52,271 nucleotides of DNA, from the NCBI GenBank assembly GCA_026391855.1, contig JAPLDE010000073.1, positions 1-52,271 on the forward strand, in the 5' to 3' direction. Position 1 is the first letter of the stretch. Each line of letters opens with the position of its first letter. A program made the translations under genes and the position numbers. Source of the stretch: Bacteroidota bacterium (GTDB lineage: Bacteria > Bacteroidota > Bacteroidia > Bacteroidales > CAIXZF01). Shown here in pieces: positions 46,360-52,271 of the stretch. Below the pieces are notes generated by a model that was not told the origin of the DNA, searched no databases, and was given only the letters and a program-made list of their open reading frames with translations.

Positions 46360-46367
46360 TATCTTTG
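46360..46367 (+). promoter_or_regulatory. -7 element of the BMP-family lipoprotein gene
   Basis: TATCTTTG matches TAnnTTTG. TTG at 46340-46342 lies 17 bp upstream. The 5' leader would be about 60 nt. Confidence 0.4.
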
Positions 46368-46431
46368 CACTCCCGTTTCGACTTTATTGTAAACCTTGCA
46401 GTTACTACAGAATCAATCAAACCCTGCCTCT

Positions 46432-47454
46432 ATGAAAGCAAAACCAATCGTCCTTTTTACCCTGTTATTTGTCCTGATGCAGGTTTTACCATCATGCACC
46501 AAAGAGAAAGATAAGGCGCCGAAAAAAATAGGCCTGGTAGCCGGCCCGGGAGGTATACAGGATAAAGGGTTCAACCAGCAGGCGTTCGAAAGTCTTGTTG
46601 CGGCTTCAAAGGTTGAGAACATTGAATACGAGGTGAAAGAAAGCAGCTCCTCAAGCCAGATTGCAGGGAATATTGCCTATTTTACGGGTAAGGGAGTTGA
46701 TATGATCATTGCCCTTGGCTATGATGCGGCAGATGCCACCAAACAGGCAGCTTTAGCAAATCCGGGAATAAAATTCCTGCTGATCGATTACGCTATGGCA
46801 GATCTGCCCTCCAATATGCTGGCTGTCAGCTATCAGGTCGACCAGGCCTCATTCCCCTGCGGGTTCCTGGCAGCCTACTGGGCGTCAGTCAAAGACACGA
46901 TTGCCCCTTCTGTGGGTTATGTTGCAGGTCCCGCCATCCCGGCCATAAACCAGTTTACCCGGAGTTTTGAGGCAGGAGTGCAGTATTATAATACTCAACA
47001 TGGGAAAAACGTCACCGTCACAGGGGCTAATGCCCAGGTCTTTAATGATACCGTCATTGGGGCCCATCTGGCAGACAGCCTGTTGCAGCTTGGCGTTGAA
47101 GTCATCTTTGCATGTGCCGGTAAAACAGGCAACGGTGCGCTGTACAAAGTTAAAGAGTCCGGTAAAGCTGCCATCGGAGTGGATACTGATCAATACCTTA
47201 CCATCCCCCAGGTGGGGAACATACTTCTTAGTTCCTGCCTGAAAAAAGTGGATAAGGCCGTTTATGACGAGCTGGTCAGTTTTAACAACAATACTTTCAC
47301 TGGTGGTCAAACAATTATTTATAATCTTGGTAATCAGGGTGTTGACATGGCCGGATACCATGATTATGAATCCCTTGTCCCCGATAATATCAAGAATGAG
47401 ATCATTGATATAAAGTATAAAATTTCCCAGGGAACACTGAATACCGGATGGTAG
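46432..47454 (+). CDS. BMP/PnrA-family substrate-binding lipoprotein
   Basis: 340 residues from ATG 46432; an in-frame start at 46396 lacks the compact signal. Lipobox QVLPSC. The mature protein has the BMP family order: KKIGLVAGPGGIQDKGFNQQAFESL (DxGFN signature), GVDMIIALGYDAADATKQAA, FLLIDYAM, VGYVAGPAIPAINQFTRSFEAGVQYY, EVIFACAGKTGNGALYKVKE and AIGVDTDQY. The family usually binds nucleosides for an ABC importer. No permease or ATPase gene is nearby, so this copy is an orphan in the window. Confidence 0.9.
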   Translation: MKAKPIVLFTLLFVLMQVLPSCTKEKDKAPKKIGLVAGPGGIQDKGFNQQAFESLVAASKVENIEYEVKESSSSSQIAGNIAYFTGKGVDMIIALGYDAADATKQAALANPGIKFLLIDYAMADLPSNMLAVSYQVDQASFPCGFLAAYWASVKDTIAPSVGYVAGPAIPAINQFTRSFEAGVQYYNTQHGKNVTVTGANAQVFNDTVIGAHLADSLLQLGVEVIFACAGKTGNGALYKVKESGKAAIGVDTDQYLTIPQVGNILLSSCLKKVDKAVYDELVSFNNNTFTGGQTIIYNLGNQGVDMAGYHDYESLVPDNIKNEIIDIKYKISQGTLNTGW

Positions 47455-47687
47455 ACCTCCTGATATGATCCCTGACTGCCAATCTATAAAAAACACTATT
47501 TAGAATCTGTATTTTTAAGGATGGGCAGTAAACCCCGGGAAATTATCTTGTCTTATTATTATTGGCAAAGTGATGGTCAGTCCTTCAAATCAGGTCTGGA
47601 AGCATTAACTGCTTAAACTTTTCGGTTTTTATCAAAGAAAATCGGAGCATCATAAATAATCAATAATAATCTAACCAGGACAAAAAC

Positions 47688-49865
47688 ATGAAATCATTTA
47701 CCTTAAAGTCAGCCGGACTGATAACATTCCTCTGTCTGTCGGGACTGGTATGTCAAAGCCAGGTCAATACTGTGGGACTGATTCTCTCTGATACTAGTCA
47801 GTGTTTTAATGGGTATACCTTATTTGCACCCATGAAGTCACATACCGCTTATCTGATTGATATCAATGGAAATAAGGTCAATTCATGGACAGGAGCTTAT
47901 CTTCCCGGTTCGTTGGTGATGTTATGCCCTGACGGGAATCTTTTACGGACCTGCGAGGTTTTGACCGGAAACCATTTTTACGGGGGTGGCGGTGTAGCCG
48001 GGAGGTTGGAAAAATACGATTGGAACAACAATCTTGTTTGGTCGTTCGATTATTATGGGTCCGAATATAGTACCCATCATGACGTGGAGATCATGCCGAA
48101 CGGGAATATCCTTCTGTTAGCCTGGGAGAAAAAAACAATGAGTGAGGTGGTCGAAGCAGGCAGAGATACAACAAATGCGTTCTACAATGAGATATGGTCT
48201 CAGGAGATTGTTGAGATTGAACCTACTGGCTCTTCGGGCGGAAATATTGTATGGGAGTGGCATGTATGGGATCACCTGGTCCAGAATTTTAACGCGACAA
48301 AGGCGAATTACAGCAACGATATCAAACAACCCCAGTTGATGAATATCAATTTTGGCCCTAAAATCACTGATTGGCTGCACTTTAATTCTGTCCGTTTCAA
48401 TCCGGAAAGAAATGAGATCATGGTTTCCTCTCATGGTACCAGTGAGGTCTGGATCATCGACCACAGCACAACAACGGCTCAGGCTGCTGGTCATTCCGGA
48501 GGCAACAGGGGAATGGGAGGCGATATACTCTATCGTTGGGGCAACCCCAGGGCATATGGCAGAGGAACGGTTAATAATCAAAAGTTGTTTTCCCAGCACG
48601 ATTGCAGATGGATAGAACCCGGATCGCCTGGTGCCGGAAATATATTAATATTCAACAATGGATTGAACCGGCCGGCAGGACCATTTTCATCAGTAATGGA
48701 AATTGTACCACCAATCGCAACGGACAGCTCCTATTACAGAGCCCCGAACACCGCTTTTGGCCCATCATCAGCAGTGTGGACCTATGTTGGAAATCCCCTA
48801 ACCTCCTTTTATTCGATGAATATTTCAGGAGCTACACGTCTGCCAAATGGGAATACATTGATCTGTTATGGGATTAACGGCGATTTCTTTGAAGTAACAA
48901 CCGGCGGACAAAAGGTCTGGGAATATATCAATCCTACTAACGACGATACTGTAGTGATGCAGGGAGAAGACCCTATTAATAACATGGTCTTTAAAATGTA
49001 CCGTTATGCACCGGATTTTTCGGGCTTTAACGGAGTCGATCTTACCCCCTCAGGTCCTGTTGAGTTATATCCTCCTGTAACTGGAACGCTTACCTATGGT
49101 AATACGGCTAACTCTCCCCTGCCAAACACAAAGATCTATCTTAAAACACTGGCCGGTGTGAAGAAGGATTCCGCCACTACCGGCCCTGCCGGAGATTTTA
49201 ACCTGTTGAAGACAGCCCCGGGAACTTATGTTTTCTCACACGCCATCACCAAACAACCGGGCGGGTTTAACGCAACTGATGCACTTATGATTGCAAAATA
49301 TTTCGTCGGTCAGGTCTCATTGACAGGGTTAAATCTCAAAGCAGCCGATGTTAACATGTCGGGCTATGTTAACAGTGCCGATGCACTGGATGTCTTGAAA
49401 CGATTCACCAGGATCATTAATTCATTTGCGCTTCCCGACTGGCTGATCACAGCCGATACCATTACGGTTGGATTCAATCATCTCACTCATGATATCAAGG
49501 CTCTCTGTGCCGGGGATGTGAATGGCTCCTTTATTCCTTTGTTAAAAAGCCAGAACAATGTTGACTTGTCTGTCGAAGAAGGAGATCCTTCCCTCCCTTC
49601 TTTTGCTGAAATAGTACCCAATCCGGTTAGTCAGCAATCGCACTTTATTTGTTATCCGCCGTCCGATGCTGATATTACTTTTACGATTATGAATACACTT
49701 GGGGAAGTCATACAGATCCTCCCACAGGGAATTAAACCTTCCGGAATATTCGATTATGAATTTGATGGCTCAACCTATCGCCAGGGCCTGTATCTGGTAA
49801 AATTCGACATCAGGACAGAGGAAAACCAATACTCCATAGTTCGCAGAATGTTAATTACAAAATAA
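47688..49865 (+). CDS. Arylsulfotransferase-like T9SS protein with dockerin-like module
   Basis: 725 residues. Signal peptide (MKSFTLKSAGLITFLCLSGLVCQSQ); a beta-propeller resembling arylsulfotransferase (ASST) proteins (YLIDINGNKVNSWTG, HHDVEIMPNGNILLLAWEKK, LHFNSVRFNPERNEIMVSSH, SQHDCRWIEPG, GATRLPNGNTLICYGINGDF); then the carboxypeptidase-regulatory-like plus dockerin-like module (GGFNATDALMIAKYF, DVNMSGYVNSADALDVLKRF, CAGDVNGSFIP) and a T9SS type A tail (EIVPNPVSQQSHFICYP to YSIVRRMLITK). The sulfotransferase activity is a family-level inference: propeller His residues are present, but the substrate is unknown. Its stop TAA begins a 9-bp repeat array. Confidence 0.83.
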   Translation: MKSFTLKSAGLITFLCLSGLVCQSQVNTVGLILSDTSQCFNGYTLFAPMKSHTAYLIDINGNKVNSWTGAYLPGSLVMLCPDGNLLRTCEVLTGNHFYGGGGVAGRLEKYDWNNNLVWSFDYYGSEYSTHHDVEIMPNGNILLLAWEKKTMSEVVEAGRDTTNAFYNEIWSQEIVEIEPTGSSGGNIVWEWHVWDHLVQNFNATKANYSNDIKQPQLMNINFGPKITDWLHFNSVRFNPERNEIMVSSHGTSEVWIIDHSTTTAQAAGHSGGNRGMGGDILYRWGNPRAYGRGTVNNQKLFSQHDCRWIEPGSPGAGNILIFNNGLNRPAGPFSSVMEIVPPIATDSSYYRAPNTAFGPSSAVWTYVGNPLTSFYSMNISGATRLPNGNTLICYGINGDFFEVTTGGQKVWEYINPTNDDTVVMQGEDPINNMVFKMYRYAPDFSGFNGVDLTPSGPVELYPPVTGTLTYGNTANSPLPNTKIYLKTLAGVKKDSATTGPAGDFNLLKTAPGTYVFSHAITKQPGGFNATDALMIAKYFVGQVSLTGLNLKAADVNMSGYVNSADALDVLKRFTRIINSFALPDWLITADTITVGFNHLTHDIKALCAGDVNGSFIPLLKSQNNVDLSVEEGDPSLPSFAEIVPNPVSQQSHFICYPPSDADITFTIMNTLGEVIQILPQGIKPSGIFDYEFDGSTYRQGLYLVKFDIRTEENQYSIVRRMLITK

Positions 49866-49901
49866 CCTCCATAACCTCCATAACCTCCATAACCTTCATA
49901 A
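49863..49901. repeat. 9-bp tandem repeats CCTCCATAA between convergent genes
   Basis: The stop TAA (49863-49865) is followed by three identical CCTCCATAA units and one CCTTCATAA. The stop of the convergent MBL gene (minus strand, 49896-49898) is in the fourth unit, so the array is the entire intergenic space and holds both stops. Confidence 0.93.
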
Positions 49902-50666
49902 CCCGGTAACACAGAACACTCCCGTCGGTTCATACCTTGATGCGATTTCAATGAGGGTTCCGTTAGCATGGGGAGCAAAAAGGGCGTTCACAATATCGGG
50001 GTGGTTGTTGTGTTCGGAGAGGTGGGAGAGGATCAGATGTGAGAGATAGGGTGCCTTGTGCCTGTTGAAAAGATCAAGGGCCTGGTTGTTAGAAAGATGT
50101 CCTACCTTGCTTTTTATACGATTCTTCAGGTAAACAGGATAATTCCCCTCATCCAGCATAACCTCATCATAGTTGGCTTCCAGAAAAGCAGCATGACAAT
50201 ATCCGAAGTGATGAACAAGGTTTGGACAAGCCTCCCCGATATCAGTGAAAACACCTGCAGTAAGCCCTTCTGTCATCACTGTAAAACTATAGGGATCGGC
50301 ACCATCGTGAAGCTTGGGGAACGGACAAACATTCAGACTGCCGATTTCCAGCCTTTCATTTGCCGAAAATGTCCGAAGCTGTTCTGTTTCAATCTGTAAC
50401 AAGCTGTTCAGATAGGTCACAACACTAAGATAAACCGGGAGTTTGTACTTACGGGAGAGGACCTCTGCTCCCCGTATATGATCTGTATGTTCATGTGAAA
50501 TAAAAACGGCCCTTACCTTTTCCAGCGTTAAACCCAGCCTCGACATTCGACGCTCGGTTTCCCGGCAGGAGATACCGGCATCTACAAGAACAGCATCCTG
50601 CTCATTACCAACATAATAGCAATTACCGTTGCTGCCAGAATTTAAAGCTGCGAGAAAAATTGACAT
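49896..50666 (-). CDS. MBL-fold metallo-hydrolase (YycJ/WalJ-like)
   Basis: 256 residues from ATG 50666 (MSIFLAALNSGSNGNCYYVG, the family's usual start; the frame extends upstream to 50702 without support). Metal-binding motif HEHTDH in FISHEHTDHIRGAEVLSRKY; further ligands in KLHDGADPYSFTV, GVFTDIGEA and LILSHLSEHNNH. Bacterial YycJ/WalJ proteins are putative nucleases or hydrolases with an MBL fold. Cytoplasmic. It is preceded on the same strand, 57 bp away, by a small P-loop protein gene. Confidence 0.88.
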   Translation of the reverse strand: MSIFLAALNSGSNGNCYYVGNEQDAVLVDAGISCRETERRMSRLGLTLEKVRAVFISHEHTDHIRGAEVLSRKYKLPVYLSVVTYLNSLLQIETEQLRTFSANERLEIGSLNVCPFPKLHDGADPYSFTVMTEGLTAGVFTDIGEACPNLVHHFGYCHAAFLEANYDEVMLDEGNYPVYLKNRIKSKVGHLSNNQALDLFNRHKAPYLSHLILSHLSEHNNHPDIVNALFAPHANGTLIEIASRYEPTGVFCVTGL

Positions 50667-50723
50667 GAGTACAATGGTACAAAGTTTTCTCCTATCATAC
50701 AAAACACCTTTAGGCCGGGTTTC

Positions 50724-51212
50724 TCAAATGATACTTGTGTTCACCTGATCATCGGTTTCTTCCTTTGTTCCCGAATTGTCAATAACAATATGACTTTCGG
50801 CAATGGGCTCGAACAGCGGTTTGCATTTCAGGTACACATCGAACCCGGCATCACTTTCATCCCCGTAACGCCCTTTCAACCGCTTTTCAACTACAGGATC
50901 GGCACAAACAACCTCAACGATGCTGAAATCAGCTTCCGTTGAAATGGAAAGGTCCCTGGCTGAGGACCTGTTGACCACCCTTGCAAATGTGGCATCCAGG
51001 ACAACATTTTTGTGATCCTGCAATAATCTTTCCGCTCTTGAAAACATCTCCCGGTAAATATCCTGCACCTCCTGACCAGTATAGGAAGTTACCTGAAGAA
51101 TCTCCTTCCTGATCACATCGGTACGCAACAGGACAGCCTGTGTTCTTTCAGCGATTTTCCTGGCGACATAGGTTTTACCTGTCCCCTGTAATCCGCAAAC
51201 AATGATAAGCAT
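50724..51212 (-). CDS. Small P-loop kinase-like ATPase
   Basis: 162 residues. Walker A GLQGTGKT at 7-14, then RTDVIRKEIL, a second strand VVLDATFARVVNRSSARDL with the likely catalytic/Walker B Asp, and VVCADPVVEKRLKGRYGDESDAGFDVYL with lid arginines. This is the AAA_33 / zeta-toxin-like kinase architecture, often found as the C-terminal half of proteins fused to a phosphotransferase; here it is alone. It phosphorylates a small molecule by analogy. No partner antitoxin is visible. Confidence 0.82.
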   Translation of the reverse strand: MLIIVCGLQGTGKTYVARKIAERTQAVLLRTDVIRKEILQVTSYTGQEVQDIYREMFSRAERLLQDHKNVVLDATFARVVNRSSARDLSISTEADFSIVEVVCADPVVEKRLKGRYGDESDAGFDVYLKCKPLFEPIAESHIVIDNSGTKEETDDQVNTSII

Positions 51213-51302
51213 CAGAATATCAATTAAATAATAAATATTAACAACGCATAAAACGATTGACTAAGGTAGGATTTTCCCGGCGAAGCACTTTAGTTCCTAT
51301 CC

Positions 51303-51310
51303 TAAATTTG
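51303..51310 (+). promoter_or_regulatory. -7 element of the isochorismatase-family gene
   Basis: TAAATTTG matches TAnnTTTG. The leader to the ATG at 51388 would be about 70 nt. No matching -33 box was found. Confidence 0.4.
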
Positions 51311-51387
51311 TCCGGGTTTTATTGAGAAAAATATTATGTTTGCTTTAACCTCTTCAAACCCACCAGAAGATCAACCATTTTAAAAGT

Positions 51388-51993
51388 ATGAAAGAAAGAA
51401 TTGCCATTGTTATTATCGATGTTCAGAATGATTTTTGTGAACATGCAGTGCTGGCGGCTAAAAACGCCAGGTCCCTGATAGAACCGCTGAATAAGATGGT
51501 TACCTGGGCGATTGGACGAAATTTTCCCTGCATATACACCCGCGATTGGCACCCGCCAAATCATTGTTCCTTCATTCCAAGAGGAGGTCCCTGGGCACCG
51601 CATTGTGTACAGGGAACTTATGGTGCTAAATTTGCACAGGGTCTGATTGTACCGAAATCTTCCCTTGTTGTTGATATTGAAACGGATCCCGATCAATCAA
51701 ACCTGAGCTATTCGGCTTTTGAGAATACTACCTTATTTGAAGAGTTGAAAAAATCGGACATTCACCATCTGATCACCACAGGAATCGCAACAGAATACTG
51801 TGTAAAGGAAACTGTACTCGATGCCCTGAAATTCGGGTTTTCTGTTACTCTCCTTACAGATTTGGTCAGGCCTGTCAATATTAATCCCAACGACGCTGAT
51901 GAGGCTGTTGATGAACTGAAGAGACTCGGTGTTGAGATCAGGGATAGTGCAGAATATATGAGCGCAGTACCCTCTCCGGATCATCAAGAATAA
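51388..51993 (+). CDS. Nicotinamidase-like isochorismatase-family cysteine hydrolase
   Basis: 201 residues. Catalytic Asp11 (IIDVQNDF) and Cys138 (GIATEYCVKETVLDA) are present, as are the metal-site residues of nicotinamidases: Asp53, His55 and His59 (TRDWHPPNHCSF) and His72 (PWAPHCVQGT). The catalytic Lys that normally precedes TDP (KGTDP or KATEP) is Ile here (VVDIETDPDQSNLSYSAF). Overall similarity is to PncA, which converts nicotinamide to nicotinic acid in NAD salvage, but the missing Lys makes the activity uncertain; therefore no symbol is given. Confidence 0.85.
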   Translation: MKERIAIVIIDVQNDFCEHAVLAAKNARSLIEPLNKMVTWAIGRNFPCIYTRDWHPPNHCSFIPRGGPWAPHCVQGTYGAKFAQGLIVPKSSLVVDIETDPDQSNLSYSAFENTTLFEELKKSDIHHLITTGIATEYCVKETVLDALKFGFSVTLLTDLVRPVNINPNDADEAVDELKRLGVEIRDSAEYMSAVPSPDHQE

Positions 51994-52259
51994 TGGCTGG
52001 TTTGTCAGGTTCGAAGATATCCCCATTTAGCTCAAACTCAATCTTCCTGGCACAGAGTAATTGTTCTAGTGTCTGTCAGGTAAAAATAAACCCCAATTTA
52101 CCGCAAACGACAGCTAATGGAATATTCATCCCCGGTTTTGTGTCCGGTTCGCAAGATTTTTATAAGTTTGCTGTTGCCGGATTTAAATAAATATTAGTTG
52201 TATCTAACTGATTATGAAATATTAATACAGTTTTCGTTACAACTGCCAATACATACAGG

Positions 52260-52271
52260 ATGAAGAGATTA
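52260..52271 (+). CDS. Possible start of a further gene (edge)
   Basis: ATG AAG AGA TTA at the last 12 bases gives MKRL, a common signal-peptide start, after about 70 bp of A/T-rich sequence. Only four codons are visible, so nothing more can be said. Confidence 0.2.

Noticed and set aside
49775..49978. Minus-strand frame with GYGGYGGYGG
   Set aside because: Produced by the 9-bp repeat array between two convergent genes; overlaps both of them.
50724..51212. Zeta-type toxin of a toxin-antitoxin pair
   Set aside because: The fold is similar but there is no small antitoxin gene next to it, and the context (MBL hydrolase) does not support it.
51993..52190. 65-codon plus-strand frame starting inside the stop of the isochorismatase-family gene
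   Set aside because: Low-complexity Ser/Asn-rich translation without a recognisable family or ribosome-site support; left out, although the TAATG overlap is suggestive.

Overview
The window is from a member of the phylum Bacteroidota, probably class Bacteroidia. The evidence is the presence of type IX secretion/gliding genes (gldE, gldD), several secreted proteins with T9SS type A C-terminal sorting domains, DUF4403 and GH29 proteins, sigma-54, the 29-residue basic COX24/AURKAIP1-like protein, and repeated TAnnTTTG promoter elements (the Bacteroidota -7 box). I cannot place it below class. No insertion sequence, prophage or CRISPR array was seen.

Layout. 1-4278 (minus) is the N-terminal 1426 codons of a giant secreted matrixin-like protease with Ig-like repeats and a dockerin-like module, cut by the left edge. 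4279-5404 is an AT-rich gap holding a tRNA-Cys, a terminator and a decayed histidine-kinase 3' end. 5405-10015 (plus) carries an outer-membrane barrel protein, a GH29 alpha-fucosidase, a VOC-fold protein and a DUF4403 lipoprotein. 10283-13722 is a two-gene P-loop ATPase / TPR unit of unknown role, the best candidate here for an undescribed system. 13812-19650 is housekeeping: HhH protein, DHOD-like protein, trpS, rng, the 29-aa ribosomal-type protein, HU and mutY.

19717-28665 is a complete chemotaxis operon (STAS, two CheY-like receivers, CheA, CheW, MCP, CheR, a histidine-kinase-like protein without its phospho-accepting His, CheD, CheB). It lies between mutY and ssb-gldE-gldD, genes that in many Bacteroidota are neighbours. 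A promoter-like sequence directly followed by a 19-bp palindrome precedes it, and cheB carries a small frame-changing internal deletion. No flagellar gene is present, so the output may be surface motility or another process.

28809-39267 holds ssb, gldE, gldD, a frameshifted M14 carboxypeptidase with a T9SS tail, DAHP synthase-chorismate mutase, asnS, rpoN, a PAP2-like membrane protein and a barrel protein. 39364-44101 is a tandem pair of large secreted helical-repeat paralogues of unknown function. 44230-49865 holds two more proteins carrying the same dockerin-like module as the first gene (one with an arylsulfotransferase-like domain), an SH3-like protein and an orphan BMP-family lipoprotein. 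49896-51993 holds an MBL-fold hydrolase, a small P-loop kinase-like protein and a nicotinamidase-like protein that seems to lack its active-site Lys.

A recurrent feature is short tandem repeats (9-bp GGTTATGGA type, 7-bp AATTGAC type and a 16-bp ACGTTC type) between genes, frequently beginning at or containing the stop codon of a flanking gene.
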